Source: Anisakis pegreffii
Lineage: Eukaryota > Nematoda > Chromadorea > Rhabditida > Anisakidae
Assembly (NCBI GenBank): GCA_035041965.1
Contig: JAPYMA010001045.1
Coordinates: 1 to 64,000 of the forward strand
Reading direction: 5' to 3'
Length of the DNA: 64,000 nucleotides
This document shows, in pieces, positions 1 through 11,298 of the stretch. The notes beneath the pieces are model-generated. The model searched no databases, was not told the DNA's origin, and saw only the letters and a list, made by a program, of their open reading frames with translations. How positions within the stretch are numbered: the first letter of the stretch is position 1; each line of letters starts with the position of its first letter. The translations under genes and the position numbers were made by a program.

Positions 1-914
1 GTTTCTTAAATAAATCAAATTACAAATTGAATTATTCATTTAAAAGACTCTATAAAGTAGACTTCCATTTTGTAACATTCGTCATGTTAATCATTCAAAT
101 AGTTTGTCGCAAAACAAAAAGCAATTTCAAAATAATGTCAACATCATCCATTTTGCATACACGCTTGAAATAATGCATTAGTTAAGCAAGAATGAAGATT
201 GCGTGATATTGTAACACCAAAGGGTAATTCTTTCTGTAATAAGTTGGTGAAAAAATTTGCTTAAGTACGCAAATGCACAACGTATGCAACATAGACGTAC
301 AACTCAGATACCTAAAATCCATAGAGACAATATTTGGCTCTGCCAAGAGATAAATCCTGACTTTCAAAATTGCAAATTAGCACTTACATACCTCATATGC
401 GTTAGTGTTGTTCGTCACTGAACTACTTTGTTCACTCGCTTTTAAGCAAACTCTGAGAGACTTTCGTCTCCAACTTGTATTTAGAGTTACAGAATTTTGT
501 TCGTTGACGACATAAATGCTGTTAGACTAAAATTTGCAAACAAGATCACTTATCGTTAATGTAAAACTAGAGTGTAACTTGGAGATGAATTTTGATATAA
601 GTGCGAATGCCAGCAAATGACAGTCGTATTCAACTCACAAACCACTTCCACATTTCTAGATAATGTGCATTTGCAAGCCAGCATAAATGAACGCTCATTT
701 CAAGAGTGGTTACGTGATAGCATCTTCAATCCATCAGTAATGCCGTACCTATTTAATGCCCCAAACTTGTATTTTTACTCCATTTTCCATCGCTCTTTAC
801 TCTTATTTTATTCATGAAATTCCTCGTTACTGTTACAGCCTTCCGCTAAAATGATATTCGTTTTCTGTCAACCCAGTAGCGACATCCACTTGTTGTAACA
901 ACAGGTATTATCAA

Positions 915-1042
915 TTTTATTATCATTATTATTACTGCTATTATTATTATTACTGCTATTATTATTATTGCTATTATTACTATTATTGTTATTATTATTA
1001 TTACTATTATTATTATTATCATTATTATTATTATTATTGTTG

Positions 1043-1117
<75 letters not shown>

Positions 1118-1143
1118 GTATTATTATTATTAGTATTATTATT
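915..1143. repeat. Imperfect (ATT)n microsatellite
   Basis: About 230 bases of ATT triplets interrupted by single ACT, GTT, ATC and AGT variants. Reading frames across it give poly-isoleucine or poly-leucine strings that are artefacts, not proteins. The number of interruptions suggests an old, partly stabilised repeat. Confidence 0.95.
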
Positions 1144-2639
1144 CCAGACCTTTGAATTCGAGATAGCATTTAAGAACTCGGTTCTGGACCCGCAAAGTCA
1201 GTCTTGAGCATTCATAAGACCAAAGGGATCGAGTTTGCCTCGAAAAATCACGGATACGAATTCGCTAGGTGGATCACATTTCCATAAGACCCATGGAGAT
1301 CGGATCAGCTTGCATGAAATCGATGGTTGACGCTATCAATTTTTTCTAGGTAGTGTTTATTGATATCGAATTTTTGCCTGCTTCTTGAACTGATCGAAGT
1401 GAACGATATTTTGTTAAAATGGATGAATACGGCGTGGTTATCCATCTAGTTTTAAAGCTGTGTGTTTCATTAGATGGTTGTTTGCTGGTGGATCTTTTCT
1501 ATTTCGCTCAACAAAGGAACATGAAAGTCAAATTATTGAGGATGTAAAATTGAACGTGATTGTAATAAAGTTGCTTGGGTGAGTGAGTCAAAATAACAAT
1601 AATTTATGGGAGATAGACCGTGCTTTCGAATGGTTGCAATAATGATGAGATACATGGAAATCTCACACACAACTGGTCACCAGGCAGCCTACACGATATT
1701 ACCAAGTTACTGGATTGCTATCACAACATTCTTGGCCCTACAGGTCAGTGGAGTAGGAACATCAGAATAGTTCGACGGAACCGTTATTTAGCGACCCATT
1801 AAGTCACTCGCCGTCCCATGTTTACCGTATCTGATATTTCGTGTGGTCACGCCTCGAACTTTCGCATCAAGCTCCGCGTGGTTCGAATTTTGGCTTTAAC
1901 TCCGCACCATTTTCACGGTCTCGTTCAACATTGATGTCGACGTATGTACCACTAAAATCTTTCAAGTGAAATATGAAAACGGAATCTTTCACACATAAAC
2001 TGTTGTCACCATAAACTTTTTTCACCAGTGTAAATGCTTCAGTCTTATAGATTAGAAATGTGATCAATTATAACTAATTAAGAATACATAAGTTCACGTT
2101 CCTCTACAAAAATAGTCAATACATCGAATGAAATTGCCTAAAACAATTAACTATCAAAATTTTTTTGTGAATGCTAGTGGAAAGGCAAAAATATTTTGCA
2201 TTGGCATTCAAAATGCGACACTTTTGATAACAATTTGCCAATCCGGCTGGCTGAGCTGATTACAAAGAACTGAAGTAATCATAAAGCTGAAATCAGGAAT
2301 CGTGTCTAGCCGAGAGACGGTCTTTTTTTCCTAATAGTAATATTGATACAAATCGCTTCATCCAGCTACTTCGAACAAGATTAAAAAGATCTTCTTAGTT
2401 GATACTATTCTGATCGAGCTAAAGCCTCATTCGGCTTTAATTTGTATGGACAAGATCTATAATAACGTCATCTATCACTTTATGGCTTATGAGGATCTTA
2501 TCAACTTCAATTCGGTGGTGTCAAATTTAGCCCAGATTGCCAAAATTTGCAAACCTCGAAAATTTTCCGCTTGTTTACTGATATTGTCGACAGCCATTCA
2601 GATGTAACCTTATAAACAGTGATGCTTAATTTAAAAAAT

Positions 2640-2870
2640 AAACTGGCCCAGCCCCGGCTCCGCGTTTGAAAAACTTTCGGCTCTCATTTTACATCTTTGA
2701 AATTTCGGCTCCGTCTCCAAATTAGCACTTTTCAATTTTCGGCTCCAGCTTAAGCCCCGCATTCGTAAGATTTCAGTTTCGGCTGCGGCTCCAGCTCAAA
2801 GCAATCTATATTGGAAAAAAACTATCGTACAAGTCTTAGCTCCGGTTACTGAATGTTGTGATTTTTTTTT
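2640..2870. repeat. Degenerate tandem repeat with TTTCGGCTCC core
   Basis: About four imperfect units of 35-45 bases each carry a core close to ATTTTCGGCTCC, with variants such as TTTCGGCTCT and TTTCGGCTGC. The GC content is clearly above the surrounding AT-rich DNA. Clustered short motifs like this are common in the subterminal parts of hAT-type DNA transposons, but I cannot find matching terminal inverted repeats or a target duplication, so the element class is only a guess. Confidence 0.55.
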
Positions 2871-4530
2871 GGCTTTGGAACGTAGACATCAGTACTTATA
2901 GCTGAGCCTGAAATGTTTGCACAGAAGGAAACAAAATAACACTCGAAACAAATTATTGAGGTGATCGCAACGATATGAACTGTTCACGTACACATTAAAC
3001 AGACCCAAAATTGCTGACAGTAAACAGAGAGTTTGAATGTAGTACTCATTATATTTCCAGGCTCAGGGTTTGATTCTAGAAATACATCGCAACAAAACGT
3101 TTTTCATGGCTTTTCTTACAAAACTTGTGTATACGTGATACACATTGCTTTATGATAGTCTTGTATACGACATTCGGTCATGCTATCCGTTTCAAGGCAA
3201 CTTCTAATGTAGCAGGTGTATTTCATTTACTTGTATTGTTGAATGTAAGCCTAAGAGTGCCCAAAATTCAGACCACTTCGATTAAATGAGGCTTAAAATA
3301 CATACAGCCGTTAATGGTGTACAAGATTTACCGATGACCCAATATCAACATATAATGCCTGATGTTTTTCCATCAATCTGGCTTTTATCTGACAGTGCGA
3401 TGCATCGATAATCCTCATTACTGATTATCACGCCACTTCTAAAATTATATCCAGTTTACTGAAATGCCGAACCAGTTCATATGCATCATTTCCGCTGGAA
3501 ATACAACTGCACAATCAGCCTATCGAGGCGGGGTTGGAGGACAACAGTATATCGCTCTGACTGGTCAGAAAAAAGCACTAGAAAAAATGGTAAACTTCGA
3601 TAGATGACTAGAATGGGGGTGAAAGTGTTTCTGTTCATTTCAATTTGGCTCATAAAATGATTCACATACCACTGCTTCACCATTTAAACTAGTGGAATAT
3701 TGAGGGGATGGTTCTCGGCTTCTGGGCTCTTTTAAACGAGGAGGCGGCTGTAAATTTTTGGTTCTTTCATAGATGACATTTTTAAACGAAAATTTAAAGT
3801 TGCTTCTCCGTTCAAAACATCCCAAAAGAAAAGTCTTTAGCTTGACATTGAACCGTATAGAAATTAAGGTATGAAGAAATGGAAAGAGTATAAACTCATC
3901 GGAGACAAATGAATTAGAGCGAATGGATAGTAGACTGAAGTGATTTAAATATTGGAAATCATGCATAAAAATTAAAAAGGCACTGTGAAGAATGGATAAA
4001 GTATGAAAGTTTCGATTGAAAATATCATTCACGACGCGAAAAAATGCACGAGATATTGCTCGTTTTTCACTAATCTGCTCACATGTACGGCTGTACCACT
4101 GATTTCAGTAGTAAAAGCCTATAGTCATTTTCAAGTCGTACCTTCGTGTCTTGTCAGGAGGATTGCTAGCCGGTCAGTGAACACACCTTTCACCACTGGA
4201 AAATTCCTATCTTGCTTACTACACATTTACAGACAGACCCGCTTGTATCTCCTATCATGTACCATTTTTACTTAATATTCGTTAAACCGATTATTCCTGC
4301 CGGTTTGACGAGTGGATTACGTTTCTTTAATTTATTTCATGCAATATATTTCACTTTACTGCATGTAACTATCAATTTTCAAAGTCTCCTCAACTCTTTA
4401 AACTGAATGCTCACTATTCAACCGATAAGCTGTCAACGCCTCTAATGCTCACTACTTCCCATTTCTTGCGGTGGCAATGCGTTCTGTTGGCAATATATCC
4501 AAACCCAGCCCATAAATAAGTCGGGAGGTG

Positions 4531-4552
4531 TTCAGTTCTGTGGACAAACTCT
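4531..4552 (+). promoter_or_regulatory. Candidate spliced-leader acceptor and short 5'UTR of FIG4
   Basis: TTCAG ends at 4535 and is followed after 17 bases by the ATG of the FIG4 reading frame. No upstream exon is visible that would donate to it. A 3' splice site just before the first ATG is the usual signature of trans-splicing in nematodes. It could equally be the acceptor of a cis-spliced 5'UTR intron. Confidence 0.45.
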
Positions 4553-7500
4553 ATGAGAATGCGACTAAGGCACTTGTCTATTTACGAAACTGGGGCCAGT
4601 TTCTATATTGTTGGGTCAGACGTCTCTCAGAAAAATTACCATGTCCTCAAAATTGATCGTAAAGACTCTCGAGAGTTAGTAATCGGTGAACCAGACCATC
4701 TATATTCAAAAAATGATGTTATGGAATTGCTTGCGACTATCTCAGAGGGTAGTTCGAGTAAGTGCACGTATTATTTATGACAATATGGGCTTTATCCATT
4801 TATTTTATTACATTGGTTGTGATTTCAATGGAGATAATAATTAAAATTGATTGGTGTGGACTGAGAAAAATAATTGAAATAAAATTTGCAGTAATAATTC
4901 AAAGTTAAGTTTAGAAAACATCAATTTTTTTGCAGTCGTGTTCAAGTCACATCTCGAAAAACGGTCTTCAGCCACAGAAAACAAGCACAAAGGATTGATG
5001 GAACGTGCCAGTAATGCGTTCGGAATTGTAGGCGTTGTGCGTTTCTTGGAGGGATACTACATCGTGGTGTGTGTGATTTAATCATCTGATTCGCCATTCA
5101 TGTCGTTTAATTTATTTGCCTATAGATTGCAACGAAAGCTCGCATGGTCGCATTGTTCGGTTATCATTCAATCTACAAAATTGAGGAAGTGGCCATGGTG
5201 CAAGTTGCTGCCGACGGTCCATCAACCAATCCGGACGAACAACGATATTTGAAAATTTTTCAGGTTATCAACCTTACTTGATTAAGACGTCACTTTATTC
5301 ATATTCCATTCTCCAAATGTACACATTGCACTTCACAACTGCAAAAAATTTTCTTGGTGAACTCTCAACATGAAATGTTTGTTTGCAGTCGGTCGATTTG
5401 ACAACGGATTTTTATTTCTCTTATACATATGATCTAAGTAGAACACTGCAAGAGAACGTGACGCAAAAATGCGGCTGGCGTGCTGGAGTGCAAAACGAAT
5501 CAACAACGACGTTCAGTGCTGATCAGAAATTTGTGTGGAATCGTTTTTTACTGGAACCACTTCGCAGCAGATTTGTCTCTGAACAGTGGATGCTCGAGAT
5601 TGTGCATGGATATGTCGGTTTGTTGTGTATATTGATCACTTCCATTCCTTCACCTTCACAAATATCGTACATTCTAGCAGTGTTCAGATCTGTAAATTAT
5701 TACTAGCCACTACTGTGATGTTAATTGCGTTTTGTATATATAAGCTTCCGACAAGAAAATTTTAAAGGATTTTTTTCGGGTTTTTACATTCAAATTTCAC
5801 TTCAAAACATGTATCTACGTATAGTCATATTCAGGACAACAAATAATTGAACTACCATGTGCACGATTGTCATTAACTTTGATTGGAAGACGATCGTCTG
5901 AATATGCCGGAACACGCTACCTCAAACGTGGTTCCAATTTCCAAGGTTTATTTTTTCGCGATTTCCGTGAAATTCTACCGTGCTATTTTACAGCAGCAGC
6001 AGTCATGAAATAATATTTCCACGCACGTGAATAATATTTTCATTATAATCATGTAATAGATACTAATGTTCTTGTATTGTTCTTTTAACAAAACCAATAA
6101 AAAATACTGTATATTGTTGAACCTCTCAGCATACGTTTGGAAAATTCGCATGAGTGATACACAAAATATAATTGAGTTTGAATCGTAATCTTGCAATGCT
6201 TTTCGTAACTGTTAATTTGATTTTATAAAATAAACTGTTTAAAGCAGCGAGCAACTTGGGTGAGTTAGTGATCATCGTGTGTTCGCAGGTAATGTAGCGA
6301 ACGATGTGGAAACGGAGCAAATAATATGGGATATGTGGTCGTCACCGAATTTCCTTTATGGTAAATTTAGCGCGTTTGTGCAGCGTCGTGGATCGGTTCC
6401 GCTCTTGTGGAGTCAAGATCCAGCAACGAGAGGCGTTGTCGGTAAACCACTCATTTCGATTGACATCAATGAACCGACTGCACAAACTGCTGCAGCTCAT
6501 TTCCGGTGAAATGCATACTCATTGCCTCATTTCATCCATTGATTATTTCATCAAGCTATTCGGTTGATTATTATTCAATTTCAGTGAACTCAGGAAGAAA
6601 TATGGCTTCCCAATCATTGTGATGAATCTTGTAAAGAGACGTGAAAAACGACGACACGAAGCTGTTCTTCACGATCAGTTTCTGAAGGTTTTTTAATGAA
6701 TCATTTTCGCCGATAGCTGTAAGTGCGCCCTCATTTGCATTCATTTTCAGTATATGTGTATGCAAGCGATTATCTAGAATTGTTGAATATTTGCGTTTCG
6801 CGTCTTTCAGTGGTTCGAATTCGTGAGTGGTTTACACCAAATGGGTACACAAGCATTGTGATGAAAGATTGATTAGATGACAACAAAAATTGGATTGGCA
6901 AGATAATTGAAGAGGTTCTGGCTTGAAAATGTGAACTTATAGGCGGTGAAATATTTGAATCAGTTCACGCCTGGACCTGAACGGATTGCTTATTTAAGTT
7001 TCGATGTGGCTCGTTGTAATCGAACTGGTCTTGTAATCAACAGACTTGAAGAAGTTGGATTAAGATGTGTCATTCGTCATGGATGGTTTCAGGTTCATTA
7101 TAATTATTTTAATTTTAATTTGTGCATAAGTAGTCATGTTTCAACATTGCAGACGTTTCCTCGTCTCTATTGCCGTCTAGTTCGTCCGAATGCATTGCTA
7201 TCGGATTACGAACCACAAATACATTCAAATGGTCGATTTTTGTTGCAACATGGTATATCAAGAACTAATTGTGTGGACTGCCTTGATCGAACAAACGTTG
7301 CACAATTCGTGATTGGTACCTTTTTTGTAACTTGGTGAGGAGAAGGGATAGAATATGCTGAGTTCCGTTCGAAAAGAGTAAAAGCAATTCTGGTTTTGTT
7401 GTGCCTCTGCTCTGTGTGACAGAGAAACTTGTTCGAAATGCAGTAATGTTTGCATCTGATGTATCAAGCTATTAATTTCATCATCAATTTGCTCATAAAT

Positions 7501-10500
7501 GGAGGAAAAAAGATGCTCGTTTGAGGTTACCAATATTTGAAACAGTTAGAAACATTTATTGGTTTCCTCTCAATTCCCTTCACGAAAATATCAATTTATA
7601 CTTCCTAGATAACGTGGATAATTTATTTCGTTTCCATTAGGCATTTTAATTCATCGGTATTTCATTCGTATCAAATGATCGTTACTAAGTGTTTAGTGAA
7701 ATTATTTGGTTCGTTGTTTCAGGCAAAGTGGCACTTGGTTTGCAACTTTATTCGATGGGTTTTGTAGATGAGCCAGTTCTTTTGCTATCATCCGAAGTAT
7801 GCAGAATATATGAAGATTTGATGGATGAACATGGCGATAAGCTAGCTCTGCAGTACGCTGGATCACAACTTGTTCATTCAATCAAAACTTACAAAAAGAT
7901 ATCAGCCTTTCAGGTATTGTTTTTTGTTGCGGCTTTAACCGATGAATGCACTTAAACTTAAGCTAAACATATCTCCGTCCAAATTTCATCTGTTTTTTTT
8001 AAATTCACACTACAGTTTTGTTCACATATATGCCTGCTCAGTTGACTGAGAAATGCTTTGCTTTGAATTCAGGTATTACAAAATATAATTTCATTGTGTT
8101 CTTGAAGGAACGGAGTCGCGATGTAATTCAAACGTTGTCAAGATATTACAGTAATACGTTTGGAGACTACGACAAACAGAATGCGATCAATTTATTTCTT
8201 GGTGTTTTCAGGTAGGTATTTTGCAGTTGAATTGAGGCATGTGAGCAGCAAGGGGTCAGTTCAGATCGTATTCTTGACGAGTAGGAAGAAATGCAGTTAA
8301 ACAATTGTTTTATTTTATTTTATTTTATCACCAGTGCAATATTTAATCATTTATCATTTGTGTACATAATCATCCTTGACAGTACAATTTTTTTCTGTTT
8401 ACAAGAGTTGTTTCCCCATCGTTTAATTCTCTGGAAATTTTTTAAGACCAGGTTCTTTACCGCATCTATGGGATTATGCGACCGATTATTATTTGCATTT
8501 TCCAATCGGTTATCGTAACACAGCTGATTATTGTCAGTGGTATGTCGGCAGCGAACAGGAAGTTTGTCCACCAAATGGCCGTCGCAAAATCACTGTTGAT
8601 TCGGATATATCCAATGGTGAGCACATCCTCATAACTGTATCTCAGATTTTCTTCTCGTTATTTATTTCGGCATTTTCTTGACCGGTCAGTTTGCAGGTGT
8701 CCATTGACAAATGGGATTACTGCATAGTTTAACATATCTTGATTCTGAATTGCCGATAGCGATAAGCAAAAAGCGTTTATCACTAATTGGCGGAATCATA
8801 GCAAAAATATTTCTTCGACTTTTTTTTACTGCAGCTTGTACAAATTTATTGCTCAAGAAGACGTATTGATTTTCTGAGAGACAAAAGATTTCGCATCAGA
8901 TGCTCATGATTCAGATTCAATTACAACACAAGTGTTGTTGAATGAAGATGCTTTCGATGAATACTACCGTGTTTGGGAATTAAGCAATTTCGATGTTTTA
9001 ATACGCGAGCAACGCGACCTTCAAAAGTCTGTTACGGTGGATGGCATTAATCAAAGTGTTGCGCAGAGTTACTCTTTCGCAAAGCTGTGGAAAACGGTTC
9101 GTATATTCATTTTAGCATTTTAATTGATGCAATTTTCGCATCTGCGAACAAGTTGCACCCAGCTGTAAGCTGAAAGTCGTTCTCAGATACAATAAAAGAA
9201 TTAATTGACATTTCAATGTCTTGGCTATCAAATCTGATTAAGCACTAAATGCTAAATGGAAACAAGTATTGCATATTTGGTAGTCAAGTGGTGAAGAGTG
9301 CTCACTCATTGTTGCAGCAAGAAGCATCTGGACAGAGTAAATCTAGTGGAGTTAAACAAAAGAAGAGTACGCTAGCGGATGATGACGATGATGAAGATGA
9401 ACCCATTGTAAAATGGGATGCTGAGGTGCATTATGAACCTGAATTCGATGCGGTGCGTTTAATTTCAAATCGTTGAATTTTAGTTATCGATCGGTTGGTC
9501 ATTAACGTACGTTTTTCAATAATGTTTCCGTGTTGAATTATTTCATCAGTATGTTCTTATTATATTACTGTAAGCGAGCACTGTTCATTAGATTATAAGT
9601 GTGTCTCGTGGGTAAACAATTGGATTATAGAGAGCAGAGGCTGGATTATGTTGCTCATCGTTTTGCAGATTACGCTTCGTAATCGTCATCAGAACGATTG
9701 GAATCGTGCGAAAATGAGGCGATCAGTTGAAATTGTCGCAGGTAGAATATAAATTAATTTGAATATCAACAGTGCAAGAATGAGTGATGCTTATGATAAG
9801 TGTGTGTTTAGTTAACGAAAACAAAGGACTATCAACTGGTTTGAAATCAACAATGGAGACGTATGGTTTTACGTTGAAGATGCCTAATGACGTTGACATG
9901 CAAAAATACTCGAAGTATGTTCGACTTGGAGGAACCAAACTTGATTCTGAAGTAAGTATTCCTATGGCAAGAATTTGTATCAAGCTCTGTTGAATTATAT
10001 GAATGTTCTATTTGTAGAATATTGAAGCTTTTCATCCAGTGCATTTGTTGTATACATTTTTATTTGCTGTCTTCCATAATCATGAAAATCTCTTGAAGGA
10101 CTGGCATGCTTTTAAACCGAAACGTCTGAGTGATTTAAGCGTGCCTGGTATTGAAGATTATAGACGTTTGAAGCCTCTCTCTGTGTATACGGCCGACAAC
10201 ATATTCCAGGTTTGTCTATTTCGTTAATTACTTGCATAAGGAGATAGAAACGAGAGAGAGAGAGGTAAGGATTTAAGTTAGTTGTTTTCTTTTAGAAACT
10301 CAACAATTTAGTCTAATTTTTTCACTTATCTGAATCATTTTAATATTATCACTGGTATTGAATTGGAGTGCCATAATTTATTTCAAGACTGAAATGCCTG
10401 AAGTATCGAAAGCGTCGATGCGAGTTTATGTGGAAACTGCCAACTTCACAGGCCATGGCACTAAGGCACCATCAAGTTCGGACATGAATTCATATGAACG

Positions 10501-10591
10501 CTATTCACCTGCAAAGCGCCATTCAGCTTCGAATTTGCTTCACACGCCGATCAAAATTGATGACCGTGCTCATCAAATAGTGGTATTTTGA
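4553..10591 (+). CDS. FIG4: FIG4/SAC3 phosphoinositide 5-phosphatase, 18 exons
   Basis: FIG4 dephosphorylates PI(3,5)P2 and, with VAC14 and the kinase PIKfyve, controls endosome-lysosome membranes. Exons by my reading: 4553-4757, 4936-5066, 5126-5263, 5389-5617, 5835-5945, 6289-6505, 6585-6687, 6943-7092, 7153-7315, 7723-7913, 8108-8211, 8447-8616, 8888-9096, 9318-9452, 9669-9741, 9812-9951, 10018-10209, 10388-10591. They join in frame to 2,865 nt, 954 residues (human FIG4 has 907). The N-terminal Sac region opens with a YETGASFYIVGS motif. The Sac catalytic motif RTNCVDCLDRTN is intact around residues 465-476 (Cys468, Arg474). FLEGYY, RYLKRG, ALQYAGSQLVH-type and INLFLGVF blocks follow the family order. 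Exon 14 encodes an acidic run, and the C-terminus is the least conserved part. Exons 11 and 13 need unusual acceptors (see findings). The ATG at 4553 is the first in frame after a possible trans-splice site. Identity is very secure; the exact 3' end is less so. Confidence 0.93.
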
Positions 10592-10879
10592 CGCACAAAT
10601 GCAACCACAACTTCTTTATTTGAGTAGTTGTTATCTTGCAGTAATTGTTATTTTGCTATATCCTGATGCCACCAATATTTTACGGTTTATTCCCACGTTT
10701 AACGGGTCCATTTTTCCCAACCGCTTCGATTCTCGTTCTATGCCGCACTTGTGATGTATTTTATCACACTCACGTATTGTATCTCCTAAGGGTGTTTGAA
10801 AATTCTCGTACTTCAGGACTGCGTCATAACTTGTACATTTGCATATGTTTAGCTATTTGTAAATCGTTACTAATTCCTC

Positions 10880-10885
10880 AATAAA
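10880..10885 (+). terminator. Candidate polyadenylation signal AATAAA for FIG4
   Basis: A canonical AATAAA lies about 290 bases after the FIG4 stop codon and is the first exact match downstream on that strand. It is assigned by position only. Confidence 0.4.
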
Positions 10886-11263
10886 CTGTTAAAGTGGACT
10901 TTCCGAGATTCAGTGTGGATTTGTCGAGGCTTTTAACCATCGAAGGATGAAAATCTATTTTTGCAGTTCACGTGTTTTCGAAATCAGAGTATCATTTCGA
11001 ATCAATGATGTGTTTTGCTCAACATTGAAATTTGTGATCAATTCATCACTGAAAACTTTCAGCTCCATGAATGTTTTGCATTCATTTTGCATTTCTATAA
11101 GAATCTGCATAGAAACTAGCAAATTTTGAATTTATTCAGTCACCACTGGATGCTTTATCAGTGACAAGAAAAGTCATGATATATTTCTTTGAACGCATCT
11201 TCGTGGTCGGTAGATATTTTTATGGGAAGCAATCGTCAGCTTTCATCTTCTTCATTGAAGGTG

Positions 11264-11298
11264 TTTTCAGCGTATGCTTATTTTTCGTTGTGGTGAGG
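11264..11298 (+). promoter_or_regulatory. Candidate spliced-leader acceptor before pars-2
   Basis: TTTTCAG ends at 11270, 28 bases before the chosen ATG. An out-of-frame ATG at 11274 lies between. There is no visible upstream exon that would pair with it, which fits trans-splicing of this transcript. Confidence 0.4.

Larger units (their letters stand above)
1..4552. other. Gene-poor 5' flank of the window
   Basis: No open frame here shows protein-like composition, splice-compatible ends or a family I recognise; the longer frames are either the simple-repeat translation or AT-rich chance frames. The stretch holds an ATT-rich microsatellite and a degenerate GGCTCC-rich repeat, both listed separately. 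The last few hundred bases are presumably the promoter and 5' region of the FIG4 gene, but I see no clear promoter motif. Confidence 0.5.
10592..11298 (+). other. Spacer between FIG4 and prolyl-tRNA synthetase genes
   Basis: About 700 bases, AT-rich, without a supportable gene. It holds the FIG4 3'UTR, a polyadenylation signal candidate near 10880 and, at its far end, a TTTTCAG acceptor just before the next gene. The spacing is longer than the roughly 100 bases typical of nematode operons, so independent promoters are more likely, but a shared transcript is not excluded. Confidence 0.5.

Noticed and set aside
846..1207. Open frames of poly-Ile and poly-Leu on both strands
   Set aside because: They are translations of the (ATT)n repeat.
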